DNA of 64,000 nucleotides from contig NZ_PDUW01000005.1 of assembly GCF_003545815.1 (NCBI RefSeq), positions 1 through 64,000 on the forward strand, read 5' to 3'. How positions within the stretch are numbered: position 1 is the stretch's first letter; every line of letters starts with the position of its first letter. Under the pieces are notes generated by a model that did no database searches, was not told where the DNA came from, and worked only from the letters and a program-made list of their open reading frames with translations. This document shows positions 52,602 through 63,622 of the stretch, one piece after another. The DNA is from Pusillimonas caeni. GTDB lineage: Bacteria; Pseudomonadota; Gammaproteobacteria; Burkholderiales; Burkholderiaceae_B. Position numbers and translations under genes: made by a program.

Positions 52602-53699
52602 TTATCCGCCTATATAACTCATTTCGACCTTGTCGCGCCGTGCGGTCTCTTGGCCGCGCAGTTCAGAGTAGTGGTCGTCGCGGCCGTGCCAGATGGCGGC
52701 CAGGCGGTCGCGGATCTGTTCGTCGCTGGCGCCGCCGCGCAGCAGCGAGCGCAGGTCGTGGCCGGAGTCGGCGAACAGGCACAGAAAGATGCGGCCTTCG
52801 GGCGACAGGCGGGCCCGGGTGCAATCGCCACAGAACGGCTGGGAAACACTGGTGATGACGCCGATTTCGCCGCCGCCATCGGCATAGCGCCAGCGCTCGG
52901 CCACCTCGCCCCGGTAATGGGCATCGACGGGCTCGAGCGGGAACTCGCTGCCGATGAGGTCGAGAATCTGCTTGCCGGTCAGGACCTCATCGAGATTCCA
53001 CCCGTTGGTCGAGCCGACGTCCATGTATTCGATGAAGCGCAAGATGTGCCCGGAATGGCGGAAATGCCTCGCCATGGGCAGAATCTGCCCGTCGTTAAGC
53101 CCCTTGCGCACCACCATGTTGACCTTGACGGGCGCCAGGCCCACGCGAGCGGCCTCTTCGATGCCCTCGAGCACCGTGGCGACACTGACGTTGCTGTCGC
53201 TCATGCGTTCGAACATGGAGTCGTCCAGGGCGTCCAGGCTGACGGTAACGCGTTCCAGGCCGGCGTCTTTCAGCGCCCTGGCCTTCTTGGCCAGCAGCGT
53301 GCCATTGGTGGTAAGAGTCAGGTCGACCGGTTCGCCGTCGGGCGTGCGCAGGTCGGCCAGCAGGGCGATGAGGTTCTCGAGGTGCTTGCGCAGCAGCGGC
53401 TCGCCGCCGGTGAGGCGTATCTTGCGCACCCCCAGACCCACCGCGATGCCCGCCACCCGCGCAATTTCTTCGAAGCTGAGCAGGGAGGCGTGCGGCATGA
53501 ACTCGTAGTCGCTGCCGAAGACCTCGCGCGGCATGCAGTAGGTACATCGGAAATTGCAGCGGTCGGTCACCGAAATGCGCAGGTCGTGCAAGGGCCGGCG
53601 CCGCAGGTCGAGCAGCGGCCCGCCGGCGAAGGGCGCGTCGGTGCCCGCCGCGTGCGGCGTGCCGGTAGATTGCTGGGTTAGGTAAATGACTTTGCTCAC
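52602..53699 (-). CDS. moaA: GTP 3',8-cyclase
   Basis: A 365-residue radical-SAM enzyme that starts Moco synthesis from GTP. The SAM-cluster motif CNFRCTYC has C48, C52 and C55. The second [4Fe-4S] cluster uses [19 protein letters not shown], and the essential C-terminal GG is present (SYIGG). Start is GTG 53699. It is on the opposite strand from moaC-moeA, near the fds regulator. Confidence 0.94.
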   Translation of the reverse strand: MSKVIYLTQQSTGTPHAAGTDAPFAGGPLLDLRRRPLHDLRISVTDRCNFRCTYCMPREVFGSDYEFMPHASLLSFEEIARVAGIAVGLGVRKIRLTGGEPLLRKHLENLIALLADLRTPDGEPVDLTLTTNGTLLAKKARALKDAGLERVTVSLDALDDSMFERMSDSNVSVATVLEGIEEAARVGLAPVKVNMVVRKGLNDGQILPMARHFRHSGHILRFIEYMDVGSTNGWNLDEVLTGKQILDLIGSEFPLEPVDAHYRGEVAERWRYADGGGEIGVITSVSQPFCGDCTRARLSPEGRIFLCLFADSGHDLRSLLRGGASDEQIRDRLAAIWHGRDDHYSELRGQETARRDKVEMSYIGG

Positions 53700-53722
53700 G
53701 GCTTCATGGTAATCGTTTTTGC

Positions 53723-54832
53723 TCAGGCACGGGCGGCGCTGCGACCGGCGGCGGCGCCGAAAGCCTGCTGCAGGCTCAGCACCTTGCCGATGTCGGCGGC
53801 ATCATAGCCCACCAATTGAGACACATAGCCGCGGTAAGCCTCGCTGTCGAGCAGGTCCAGCAACCGGCGCATTAGGGGGCTTTCGAGGCTGTCGCGCTGC
53901 ACGGCGAAGAAATAACGCTCTTTGGCCAGCGGGATGAAGTCGAGCCCGCATCGCCAGGCCGCGGTTTCGACGCCTATGCCCGCGTCGGCCATGCCGCTGG
54001 CGATATGGGCGGCGATGGCCATGTGGGTGAACTCGCTGCTGTCGTAGCCCTGGATGCGCCGGGTATCGATGCCCAGTCGCTCGAGCATGAGGCCCACCAG
54101 CAAGCGGGTGCTGGACCCGACCTGCCGGTTGACGAAGCGCACGCCGGGCTTAACGAGGTCTGCGATGGTATGGATCTGCTTGGGATTGCCGGGCTGCACG
54201 AACATGCCGGTGTCGCGCTGCGCCAGGTAGATGAGGCAGTGCCGCTCGCCGTCGAGCCGTGGGCTGTAGTGCCCCAGGATGGCGTCTTCGAACTCGCCCG
54301 CCGGCACCTGGAACCCCGCCAGATCGCACTCGCCGCGATTGAGCGAGGCCAGCGCTTCGAATGCCGTGCGATAGCGGAGCTCCACCGGCGACATGTCCTG
54401 GTCGTTGGCCATCTGCATCAGTCCCTCGACCGCAAAGCCGTGGCTGGCGTGCAGCCGCAGGCGCGGCCGGCTTTCGGGGTACAGGCTTTCGAGCTCTTCC
54501 TGGAGTTCGGACGCCATGCTTTCGAGCATGGGCGTCAGGCGCGCGTCCATGCGGCGGTTGGCCCACAGCAGGTGGCGGGCGAAATCGGTCAGCTTGCTGC
54601 CCTGGCGGCGGCTGGTTTCGAGCAGGGCCATGCCGAATTCTTTTTCGGCATGGCGCAGCAGGCCCCAGGCGTGGCGGTAGGAAATGCCGCAGGAACGACA
54701 GGCCCCCGCGATGTGGCCGACGGCATCGATGGCGGCCAGCAGGCGCAGTATTTCGCCCAGAGCGAATACCGCGCCGCTGGGCTTCTCGAGCACCCATTCG
54801 GAATTCAGGCGGGCCTGGAACTTATATGTCAT
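53723..54832 (-). CDS. ModE-like HTH plus periplasmic-binding-protein-like regulator, candidate FdsR
   Basis: A 369-residue regulator. The ModE/LysR-type winged HTH is at about residues 20-85 ([30 protein letters not shown]), and a PBP-like ligand domain from about 125 to 350 has the shape used for molybdate or small anions. It is divergent from the fdsGBA operon with a perfect dyad between them, so it likely controls formate dehydrogenase expression in response to formate or molybdenum cofactor status. A regulator of the fds operon is known in Cupriavidus as FdsR; the identity is inferred. Confidence 0.82.
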   Translation of the reverse strand: MTYKFQARLNSEWVLEKPSGAVFALGEILRLLAAIDAVGHIAGACRSCGISYRHAWGLLRHAEKEFGMALLETSRRQGSKLTDFARHLLWANRRMDARLTPMLESMASELQEELESLYPESRPRLRLHASHGFAVEGLMQMANDQDMSPVELRYRTAFEALASLNRGECDLAGFQVPAGEFEDAILGHYSPRLDGERHCLIYLAQRDTGMFVQPGNPKQIHTIADLVKPGVRFVNRQVGSSTRLLVGLMLERLGIDTRRIQGYDSSEFTHMAIAAHIASGMADAGIGVETAAWRCGLDFIPLAKERYFFAVQRDSLESPLMRRLLDLLDSEAYRGYVSQLVGYDAADIGKVLSLQQAFGAAAGRSAARA

Positions 54833-54889
54833 TTTGTGCCTATTGAAAGCAGGCTACATACCTAGTAGATTAATATTTCCAGCATGCGG

Positions 54890-54915
54890 TTATTATGCAC
54901 TCATACTCATAATAA
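54890..54915. promoter_or_regulatory. perfect inverted repeat in the fds promoter region
   Basis: TTATTATG (54890-54897) and CATAATAA (54908-54915) are perfect reverse complements with a 10-bp spacer. They lie 58 bp after the regulator start and 86 bp before fdsG, in a position suited to control both. The right arm contains CATAAT, a candidate -10 for fdsG. Confidence 0.65.
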
Positions 54916-55001
54916 AGCACCCGGCCCCACCCCAAGCGCCGCCCTTGCGCGCATACCGGCCCGTCGCATCGCGCATACGCCACGTATTACCAAGGAATCC
55001 T

Positions 55002-55493
55002 ATGAACACGCCGCACAAGGCCCCTCTTTCCGAAGACACGGTGCAGCAAGCCACCCAAGAGGCCCTGCACCGCCACGCCGGCCAGAAAGGCAATCTGCTG
55101 CCCATCCTGCACGACGTCCAGCACGCCCTGGGCCATATCCCCGAGGCAGCCGTGCCGCTCATCGCGCGGGCCCTGCAGCTGTCGCGCGCCGAAGTGCACG
55201 GCGTGATCAGCTTCTATCCCCATTTCCGGCAAACTCCCTCGGCGGACCTCGTGCTGGAAGTCTGCCGCGCCGAGTCCTGTCAGGCCATGGGCGGCGACCA
55301 GCTCGCCGCCCATGCCCAGCAAAAGCTCGGCTGTGGTTTTCACGCAACCAGTACCGACGGCAAAGTCACCCTCGAACCGGTCTACTGCCTGGGGCTGTGC
55401 GCCCAGTCTCCCGCCGTCATGATCAACGGCAGGCCCCACGCCCGCGTCACCCCCGCCAAGCTCGACCAATTGCTGGGCGCCCAAGGAGCCTGA
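55002..55493 (+). CDS. fdsG: NAD-linked formate dehydrogenase gamma subunit
   Basis: A 163-residue NuoE-type thioredoxin-fold protein with a [2Fe-2S] cluster ligated by C88, C93, C129 and C133 (VCRAESC; CLGLC). It is the first gene of fdsGBA-fdhD-fdsD. ATG 55002 gives the normal length; an upstream frame extension overlaps the regulator. Confidence 0.93.
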   Translation: MNTPHKAPLSEDTVQQATQEALHRHAGQKGNLLPILHDVQHALGHIPEAAVPLIARALQLSRAEVHGVISFYPHFRQTPSADLVLEVCRAESCQAMGGDQLAAHAQQKLGCGFHATSTDGKVTLEPVYCLGLCAQSPAVMINGRPHARVTPAKLDQLLGAQGA

Positions 55494-55495
55494 CC

Positions 55496-57067
<1,572 letters not shown>

Positions 57068-57081
57068 CTCCGGAGCCCAAC

Positions 57082-60024
57082 ATGCTAGAAACCATCGTCC
57101 AACGCGAACGCGACTTCGGCACCCCCGCTTCGCTCGCTGCCGAAACCGTCACCCTCACCATCGACGGCGTCGAATGCGCCGTGCCCGCGGGCACCTCCGT
57201 CATGCGCGCCGCCGCCATCGCCGGCATCAACATTCCCAAGCTGTGCGCCACCGACAGCCTCGAGGCCTTCGGCTCCTGCCGCCTGTGCCTGGTCGAAATC
57301 GAAGGCCGGCGCGGCTACCCGGCCTCGTGCACCACACCGGTCGAAGCCGGCATGGTCATCCGCACCGAAACGCCCAAGCTCCACGACTTGCGCCGCAACG
57401 TCATGGAACTCTACATTTCCGACCACCCGCTCGACTGCCTCACCTGTCCTGCCAACGGCGACTGCGAACTGCAGGACATGGCCGGCGCCGTGGGCCTGCG
57501 CAACGTGCGCTACGGCTACGAGGGCGCCAACCATCTGGACGACGCCACCGACACCTCCAATCCTTATTTCGACTACGACCCCTCCAAGTGCATCGTGTGC
57601 AGCCGCTGCGTGCGCGCCTGCAACGAGGTCCAGGGCACCTTCGCCCTCACCATCGACGGCAAGGGCTTCGCCTCGCGCGTCGCGGCCGGCCAGAACGAGC
57701 CCTTCCTGGACAGCGACTGCGTCTCCTGCGGTGCCTGCGTGCAGGCCTGCCCCACGTCCACCCTGGTCGAGAAAACCGTGGTCATGATGGGCCAGCCCGA
57801 GCACTCGGTCATCACCACCTGCGCCTACTGCGGCGTGGGCTGCGCCTTCAAGGCCGAAATGAAGGGCGACCAGGTCGTGCGCATGGTGCCCTGGAAAGAC
57901 GGCCAGGCCAACCGCGGCCACTCCTGCGTCAAGGGCCGTTTCGCGTGGGGCTACGCCACCCACCAGGACCGCATCACCAAGCCCATGATCCGGGCCAGCA
58001 TCCACGAGCCCTGGCGCGAAGTCAGCTGGGACGAGGCCATCAATCACGCCGCGTCCGAGCTCAAGCGCATCCAGGCGAAGTACGGGCGCGATTCCATCGG
58101 CGGCCTGACCTCCTCGCGCTGCACCAACGAAGAAACCTACCTGGTGCAAAAACTGGTGCGCGCCGCCTTCGGCACCAACAACGTCGACACCTGCGCACGG
58201 GTCTGCCACTCGCCCACCGGCTACGGCCTCAAGACCACGCTGGGCGAATCGGCCGGCACGCAAACCTTCGACTCCGTCATGTTCACCGACGTGGTCATCC
58301 TCATGGGCGCCAATCCCAGCGCCGCGCACCCCGTGTTCGCCTCGCGCCTCAAGCGGCGCCTGCGCGAAGGCGCCAAGCTCATCGTCATCGATCCGCGCAG
58401 CATCGAGCTGGTCGACTCGCCCCACATCAAGGCCGACTTCCACCTGCCGGTCCGTCCGGGCACCAACACGGCGCTGCTCACCTCCATGGCCCACGTCATC
58501 GCCACCGAGGGCCTGATCGACGAGGCCTTCGTGGCCGAGCGCTGCGAACTGCCGGCCTTCGAGCAATGGCGCAGCTTCGTCTCGCAGCCCGAGAACTCTC
58601 CCGAAGCCATGGCCGAGATCACCGGCGTGCCGGCCGCCGACGTGCGCGGCGCGGCCCGCCTGTTCGCCACCCAGGGCAACGGCTCCATCTATTACGGCCT
58701 GGGCGTCACCGAGCACAGCCAGGGCTCCACCACCGTCATGGCCATCGCCAACCTGGCCATGGCCACCGGCAACCTGGGCCGCGAAGGCGTGGGCGTCAAC
58801 CCGCTGCGCGGCCAGAACAACGTGCAGGGCTCCTGCGACATGGGTTCCTTCCCGCACGAACTGCCCGGCTATCGCCACGTGTCCGACGACGCCGTGCGCG
58901 GCGAATTCGAACGCGACTGGGGCGTCACTCTGCAGCCCGAACCGGGCCTGCGCATCCCCAATATGTTCGACGCGGCGCTTAGCGGCTCGTTCAAAGGCCT
59001 GTACTGCCAGGGCGAAGACATCGCGCAATCCGACCCCAACACGCAACACGTGGCAGCGGCGCTGTCGGCCATGGAATGCGTCATCGTGCAGGACATCTTC
59101 CTGAACGAAACGGCCAAGTACGCGCACGTTTTCCTGCCCGGCTCCAGCTTCCTGGAAAAAGACGGCACCTTCACCAATGCCGAGCGCCGCATCTCGCGCG
59201 TGCGCAAGGTCATGGAGCCCCTGGGCGGCCTGGGCGACTGGGAAGCCACGTGCGCCCTCTCCAACGCCATGGGCTATCCCATGCACTACAGCCATCCCAG
59301 CGAGATCATGGACGAGATCGCGCGTCTTACGCCCACTTTCCAGGGCGTCTCGTTCGCCAAGATCGACGAACTGGGCGGCAGCGTGCAGTGGCCCTGCAAC
59401 GAAGAGGCGCCCGCCGGCACCCCCACCATGCACGTCGAAGAATTCGTGCGCGGCAAGGGCCGCTTCGTCATCACCAAGTACGTGCCCAGCGACGAACGCA
59501 GCACGCGCAAGTTCCCCTTGCTGCTTACCACCGGCCGCATCCTGTCGCAGTACAACGTGGGTGCGCAGACCCGCCGCACGGCCAACAGCTTGTGGCACAA
59601 GGAAGACGTGCTCGAGATGCATCCCCAAGACGCCGAAGACCGCGGCATCTCGCAGGGCGACTGGGTGGCCGTGCAAAGCCGGGTGGGCGAAACCGTGCTG
59701 CGCGCCGACATCACCGAACGGGTGCAGCCAGGGGTCATCTACACCACGTTCCACTTCCCCGAGTCGGGCGCCAACGTGGTCACCACCGACAGCTCAGACT
59801 GGGCCACCAACTGCCCCGAGTACAAGGTGACGGCGGTGCAGGCGCGGCGCGTGTCCCAGCCCTCCACCTGGCAGGCCGGCTGGTCGCGCTTCAGCGACGT
59901 GCAGCAAAAGCTGCTGCACGAGCGGCAGCGCGAAGGCGAGGCGCTGCCTGAAAGCACGGCCCAGGCCAAGCCCGGCAACGAGCGCCCGACAGAGCGCGAA
60001 GGCGAAGCCGCCGAACAGGTGTAG
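57082..60024 (+). CDS. fdsA: NAD-linked formate dehydrogenase alpha subunit (molybdenum)
   Basis: A 980-residue molybdoenzyme. In order: [2Fe-2S] domain (C55, C66, C69, C83), a His-Cys3 cluster (H115, C119, C122, C128), two [4Fe-4S] motifs (C170-C180; C213-C223), a fourth [4Fe-4S] (C247, C250, C254, C282), then the bis-MGD domain with the Mo ligand C375 in RVCHSPTG and adjacent H376. Cys, not selenocysteine, is used. The C-terminal domain is as in FdsA. It oxidises formate to CO2 in the cytosol and may run in reverse. Confidence 0.96.
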   Translation: MLETIVQRERDFGTPASLAAETVTLTIDGVECAVPAGTSVMRAAAIAGINIPKLCATDSLEAFGSCRLCLVEIEGRRGYPASCTTPVEAGMVIRTETPKLHDLRRNVMELYISDHPLDCLTCPANGDCELQDMAGAVGLRNVRYGYEGANHLDDATDTSNPYFDYDPSKCIVCSRCVRACNEVQGTFALTIDGKGFASRVAAGQNEPFLDSDCVSCGACVQACPTSTLVEKTVVMMGQPEHSVITTCAYCGVGCAFKAEMKGDQVVRMVPWKDGQANRGHSCVKGRFAWGYATHQDRITKPMIRASIHEPWREVSWDEAINHAASELKRIQAKYGRDSIGGLTSSRCTNEETYLVQKLVRAAFGTNNVDTCARVCHSPTGYGLKTTLGESAGTQTFDSVMFTDVVILMGANPSAAHPVFASRLKRRLREGAKLIVIDPRSIELVDSPHIKADFHLPVRPGTNTALLTSMAHVIATEGLIDEAFVAERCELPAFEQWRSFVSQPENSPEAMAEITGVPAADVRGAARLFATQGNGSIYYGLGVTEHSQGSTTVMAIANLAMATGNLGREGVGVNPLRGQNNVQGSCDMGSFPHELPGYRHVSDDAVRGEFERDWGVTLQPEPGLRIPNMFDAALSGSFKGLYCQGEDIAQSDPNTQHVAAALSAMECVIVQDIFLNETAKYAHVFLPGSSFLEKDGTFTNAERRISRVRKVMEPLGGLGDWEATCALSNAMGYPMHYSHPSEIMDEIARLTPTFQGVSFAKIDELGGSVQWPCNEEAPAGTPTMHVEEFVRGKGRFVITKYVPSDERSTRKFPLLLTTGRILSQYNVGAQTRRTANSLWHKEDVLEMHPQDAEDRGISQGDWVAVQSRVGETVLRADITERVQPGVIYTTFHFPESGANVVTTDSSDWATNCPEYKVTAVQARRVSQPSTWQAGWSRFSDVQQKLLHERQREGEALPESTAQAKPGNERPTEREGEAAEQV

Positions 60025-60027
60025 GCG

Positions 60028-60885
60028 GTGCAATCGGCCGACCCCAAGCGCGACACGCCCCCGCCTGATGAACAGGCGGGGCATGCCGCCCATACCGTCC
60101 ACCGGCAGGGGCCGGGCATGCCTTTCGTCGCCGAGCCGGACGAACTGGCCCGCGAAGTGCCCATTGCGCTGGAGTACAACGGCATTTCGCACGCCACGGT
60201 GCTGGCCACGCCCTGCGATCTCGAAGACTTCGCCTTCGGTTTTTCGTACACCGAAGGGGTGGTGCGATCCGCCCGCGACATCTACGACGTGGAACTCGCC
60301 ACGCGCGACAAGGGCATCGTGGTTCAGCTGACGATCGCCAGCGCCTGCCTGAACCAGCTCAAGCTCAGGCGCCGCAGCCTGGCGGGCCGCACCGGCTGCG
60401 GCCTGTGCGGGCTGGAAAGCCTGGACGAGGTGCAGCGCACGCTGCCCGCGCTGCCGGCCCGGCCGGCTTTTGTCCATGCGCGGGCGGTATCGGCGGCGGT
60501 CGAGGCGCTGCGCGACCTTCAGCCGCTGCACCTGGAGACGGGGGCGACGCACGCGGCGGGCTGGGCCGATCTGCAGGGCCGCATACAGGCCGTGCGCGAG
60601 GATGTCGGCCGCCATAATGCGCTGGACAAGCTCATCGGCCATTTGCTGCGCGAAGGCCACGATACGTCGGCGGGCTTTGCCGTGATTTCCAGCCGCGCCA
60701 GCTTCGAGATGGTGCAAAAGGCGGCCTCGGCGGGTATTTCCGCGGTGGTCGCGGTGTCGGCCCCCACCACTTATGCGGTGCAGATGGCCACCGACCTTAA
60801 TGTGCTGCTGGCCGGTTTTGCGCGCAAGAACGGCTTCACCGTTTATGCGCATCCCGAATTTCTCATTTCTTACGAATCACCATGA
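60028..60885 (+). CDS. fdhD: formate dehydrogenase accessory sulfurtransferase
   Basis: A 285-residue FdhD (FdsC in fds operons). The conserved sulfur-carrying motif CGLCG is in RTGCGLCGLES and FAFGFSYTEGVV and REDVGRHNALDKL are diagnostic. It transfers sulfur from a cysteine desulfurase to the molybdenum cofactor and loads it into FdsA. Start is GTG 60028, three bases after the fdsA stop. Confidence 0.94.
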   Translation: MQSADPKRDTPPPDEQAGHAAHTVHRQGPGMPFVAEPDELAREVPIALEYNGISHATVLATPCDLEDFAFGFSYTEGVVRSARDIYDVELATRDKGIVVQLTIASACLNQLKLRRRSLAGRTGCGLCGLESLDEVQRTLPALPARPAFVHARAVSAAVEALRDLQPLHLETGATHAAGWADLQGRIQAVREDVGRHNALDKLIGHLLREGHDTSAGFAVISSRASFEMVQKAASAGISAVVAVSAPTTYAVQMATDLNVLLAGFARKNGFTVYAHPEFLISYESP

Positions 60886-61139
60886 ACAATATCGACCACC
60901 TGATCCAGATGGCCAATCGCATCGGCGATTTCTTCGAAGCCCTGCCCGATCGGCAAGAAGGCCTGGACAGCATTGCAGACCACATCAAGAAGTTCTGGGA
61001 GCCGCGCATGCGTACCGCGATGCTGGATTTCCTGGCAGAGCATCCCGAGGGCCGCACGGAAAGCGCCGAGCTGAGCGAGATCGTCAAAGAGGCGATTGTT
61101 AACAATCGCGAGAAGCTGACGCCTAGAGTGGTGAGTTAG
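60882..61139 (+). CDS. fdsD: formate dehydrogenase delta subunit
   Basis: An 85-residue protein with the family opening IDHLIQMANRIGDFFEALPDRQE and no metal-binding residues. In known fds complexes it is needed for maturation or stability. Its start overlaps the fdhD stop by four bases (ATGA). It ends the operon. Confidence 0.92.
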   Translation: MNNIDHLIQMANRIGDFFEALPDRQEGLDSIADHIKKFWEPRMRTAMLDFLAEHPEGRTESAELSEIVKEAIVNNREKLTPRVVS

Positions 61140-61154
61140 CATTTCGCATGGCGC

Positions 61155-61178
61155 AAAAAACCCTTTAAGGGTTTTTTT
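61155..61178 (+). terminator. intrinsic terminator of the fds operon
   Basis: AAAAAACCCT pairs with AGGGTTTTTT around a short loop, followed by a T-run, 15 bp after the fdsD stop. Confidence 0.85.
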
Positions 61179-61210
61179 GCCGGGGCGCCGAGCCATGGGG
61201 GTCCGGCTGC

Positions 61211-61240
61211 AAAAAAGGCGGCAATCATGCCGCCTTTTTG
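61211..61240. terminator. intrinsic terminator, convergent side of uspA
   Basis: GGCGGCA (61217-61223) pairs with TGCCGCC (61228-61234) around ATCA, with A- and T-runs on the two sides. It can work on either strand, ending the fds operon again and the minus-strand uspA gene. Confidence 0.85.
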
Positions 61241-61256
61241 TATAAAGTGCTAAACG

Positions 61257-61721
61257 CTATTCCACCGGATCCTTCACCCGGTAGACCAGCACCGCCGTAC
61301 GCGCCAGGCCAAGCACCTTGACGGTTACGCTGCCCAGCAGCAAGCGCGACAGGCCCGTGCGGCCGTGGCTGCCGATGAAGATGAGGTCGCAGCCGTTGTC
61401 GGCGGCGGCTTGCACGATGCCGTCGGCTACGTTGAAGCTGGACACGGTTTGGGAAGTGGCCGTGACGCCCGCGGTGGACGCACGGTCGAGAACCGCCTTG
61501 AGATACTTTTGCGCCTGTTCGGCGGCCGTCTTCTCGTAGTCTTCGTCGGTGATGGCGTAGGCTGCCGCCATGCCATCGAAGCCGACCGTGGCGGCAAAGG
61601 GCTGCGTCACGTACAAGGCAACGACTTCGGCACCGATCTGACGCGCCAGGCAGACGCCCTTGTTGGCGGCCTGCGCCGCGAGAGGCGAACCATCGGTGGG
61701 GATGAGTATCTTTTTAAACAT
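61257..61721 (-). CDS. universal stress protein, UspA family
   Basis: A 154-residue single-domain USP. The ATP-binding motif is GSHGRTGLSRLLLGSVT near residue 117 and the N-terminal strand is KKILIPTDGSPLAAQAA. It responds to starvation or respiration changes in other species. The gene stands alone. Confidence 0.92.
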   Translation of the reverse strand: MFKKILIPTDGSPLAAQAANKGVCLARQIGAEVVALYVTQPFAATVGFDGMAAAYAITDEDYEKTAAEQAQKYLKAVLDRASTAGVTATSQTVSSFNVADGIVQAAADNGCDLIFIGSHGRTGLSRLLLGSVTVKVLGLARTAVLVYRVKDPVE

Positions 61722-61837
61722 TGCGGTTCCCGTGGTTGAAAGATGCTTCTATCCTAGCCATAACCGCGTCAAAAACATACAGGTAATAACGCGGATGTTT
61801 GCGTCTGGTCAACTTCAAGCCAACCAGAGCCCAGGGC

Positions 61838-61857
61838 CTAGGGCCTGTTGACACTAG
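61838..61857. repeat. CTAGGGCC-type motif at a gene end
   Basis: CTAGGGCCTGTTGACACTAG spans the stop codon of the TIGR01244-type gene on the minus strand. A near-identical copy is at 33451-33470. Confidence 0.5.
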
Positions 61858-62195
61858 CCGCCCTTGGCCGCGCGGTAAAGCGTGGTACAGCGGGTGCCGG
61901 TGCGGCAATAGGCCAGCACCGGGGCCGGAAGTTCTTCGAGCAGCTGGCTGAAGCGTTCGACATCCTGCTGCGTCATGGCGCCGCTGACGACGGGCTGATA
62001 TTCCACCTGCAGGCCGGCGGCGCGCGCAGCGGCCATCACGTCGGCCGAAGTGGGTTGATCGGCCCCGCCTTCGAAATCGGGCCGGTTGATGATGACGCTT
62101 TTATAGCCGGCTTGCGCGACCGCCTGCATGTCGTCGGGCCTGAGCTGGGGCGCCACCGCGAAATCGGCGCTGAGCGGGTTGAGAGGGACTGCCAT
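61854..62195 (-). CDS. TIGR01244-type phosphatase/sulfurtransferase domain protein
   Basis: A 113-residue protein of the beta-lactamase-hydrolase-like (BLH) family. LRPDDMQAVAQAGYKSVIINRPDFEGG begins the domain, and the DSP-type phosphate loop is AYCRTGTRCTTLY, containing the reactive Cys. Members occur beside persulfide dioxygenases and sulfurtransferases, but none is adjacent here. The start is ATG 62195 after GGAGAAATGCA. Confidence 0.85.
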   Translation of the reverse strand: MAVPLNPLSADFAVAPQLRPDDMQAVAQAGYKSVIINRPDFEGGADQPTSADVMAAARAAGLQVEYQPVVSGAMTQQDVERFSQLLEELPAPVLAYCRTGTRCTTLYRAAKGG

Positions 62196-62259
62196 TGCAT
62201 TTCTCCATAGTTGTTCGGTGCCTTGCACCCATGGCTTCGGCGCTGGATGCGGCGTGAAA

Positions 62260-63111
62260 TCAGGCGTCGTGCCCGAAGCGGGCACGACGTGCTTGTATTC
62301 TGTTTTCCTGCAGCCAATGTCCGGCCTCGTCTCCGGCCAGCACATTGAATTCTGCGAGGCGCTGGCGGCCCAGAGGGTCGGTGGCGTCGGCGTAGGCGGC
62401 CGGATGGCACATCAGCAGATCGCCGTCCCGCATGTGCCGCAGCCAGTTCGGCAACAGGCGGCGATAGGCCGCCTCTTCGCCTCGAAAATCATACACTCCC
62501 GCAAACCGGGCATTCAAGTGAAATCCGTATCGACGGGCACTGTGATTGAACGTCGCCGCACCCAGGGCCTGGATGATCATCGCCTTGGCCCGTTGGCCCG
62601 CGGGCAGCCGTGGAACCGGGCGCGTGCTGCGCAGCCATGGCCTCGACCGGCCTGTGAAACGCCGAGCCAGCACGTCGAGCAGGACATGGCGAATTTGCGG
62701 CAGCTGGTGGACATGCTGGTGGCCATCGACGAAGTCGGGAGCCCTGCCAAGCACGGATTCGAACGCTTCGAGCTGATCGAGAATCTGGTTGCGAACCACC
62801 TCGCCGTCGAGCCGGCGGCCATAGGCGCGGCGGATCAGCACCGGCAGAGGCAGGTACAATCCCGGCTGCCCCAGAGCTTCGGTGAAGTTCAGGTGCAGGC
62901 CCGCCTGTATGCCCGTCTCGGCCAGGGCCGGCGCATGCCGCGCGAAGGTGGGGCCCTGCGACAGGCAGCTCGCGGCGCTGAGACGGCCCTGGGTAGCCAG
63001 GCGTATGATGCCGGTGTCGATGGCCTCGCTCATGCCGAAATCATCGGCGCACAGAACCACCCGCTTGATCCCCTTGTCGACGCTCAAACCCTCTTTCGGA
63101 AACCGCTGCAC
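62260..63111 (-). CDS. ChbG/HpnK-family carbohydrate deacetylase
   Basis: About 283 residues. The metal-dependent deacetylase features are the Asp-Asp in LCADDFGMSEAIDTG, GLHLNFTE, and the HQHVHQLP motif. HpnK and ChbG remove acetyl groups from lipid-linked or chito-sugars. I place the start at GTG 63111, next to the divergent GtrA ATG at 63112; TTG 63087 is an alternative. It is linked to the GtrA and GT2 genes, suggesting work on a polyprenyl-linked sugar. Confidence 0.82.
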   Translation of the reverse strand: MQRFPKEGLSVDKGIKRVVLCADDFGMSEAIDTGIIRLATQGRLSAASCLSQGPTFARHAPALAETGIQAGLHLNFTEALGQPGLYLPLPVLIRRAYGRRLDGEVVRNQILDQLEAFESVLGRAPDFVDGHQHVHQLPQIRHVLLDVLARRFTGRSRPWLRSTRPVPRLPAGQRAKAMIIQALGAATFNHSARRYGFHLNARFAGVYDFRGEEAAYRRLLPNWLRHMRDGDLLMCHPAAYADATDPLGRQRLAEFNVLAGDEAGHWLQENRIQARRARFGHDA

Positions 63112-63510
63112 ATGATCAATCTGTTCAGGCAGATAGGCTGGTTCGTGGCCACGGGCTGCGCCGCCGCCCTGACCCACTGGCTGGTGGCGGTGCTGTGCGT
63201 GCGCGAATTCGGCCTCGATCCATTGCTGGCCAATCTGGCCGGTTGGCTGGTGGCCTTCTGCGTGTCTTTTCTGGGTCATTACAACTTTACCTTCAGGCAT
63301 CAACGCGGGCCGTGGGCCAGCGCCGCGTGGCGCTTCTTCGTGGTGTCGGCCGTGGGTTTCTGCGTCAATGAACTCTCTTACGCCTATCTGCTTCGCGCCA
63401 CGGCCGTCCGCTACGACCTGCTGCTGGCGATGATACTGATCGGCCTGGCGATGTTGACCTTCATTCTAGGGCGATTCTGGGCGTTCCGTCATAAAGCGGG
63501 ACGCGCATGA
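63112..63510 (+). CDS. GtrA-family membrane protein (polyprenyl-sugar flippase)
   Basis: A 132-residue protein with four predicted helices and the GtrA core (FRQIGWFVATGCAAALTHWLVAVL; NFTFRHQRG; LGRFWAFRHKAGR). GtrA proteins move a bactoprenol-linked sugar across the inner membrane, using a GtrB-type GT2 made by a neighbour; the truncated GT2 gene 110 bp on is convergent with it. Confidence 0.87.
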   Translation: MINLFRQIGWFVATGCAAALTHWLVAVLCVREFGLDPLLANLAGWLVAFCVSFLGHYNFTFRHQRGPWASAAWRFFVVSAVGFCVNELSYAYLLRATAVRYDLLLAMILIGLAMLTFILGRFWAFRHKAGRA

Positions 63511-63622
63511 ACCGCCCTTGAACTGGATGGCGGTTTCGTGAGGCGGAAAAGGAAAACGAAGCCGGCAAGCGTCGCGGAGAAGGCGGCGCCCGACGCCGCC
63601 CGCACCGGCCATGCCGGCGCCA

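Noticed and set aside
57085-59754. Long open frame of 889 codons on the minus strand inside fdsA
   Set aside because: It is the antisense of a clear formate dehydrogenase gene. Its composition (Val, Ala, Gly, Asp, His rich) is the usual result of reading GC-rich coding DNA backwards.
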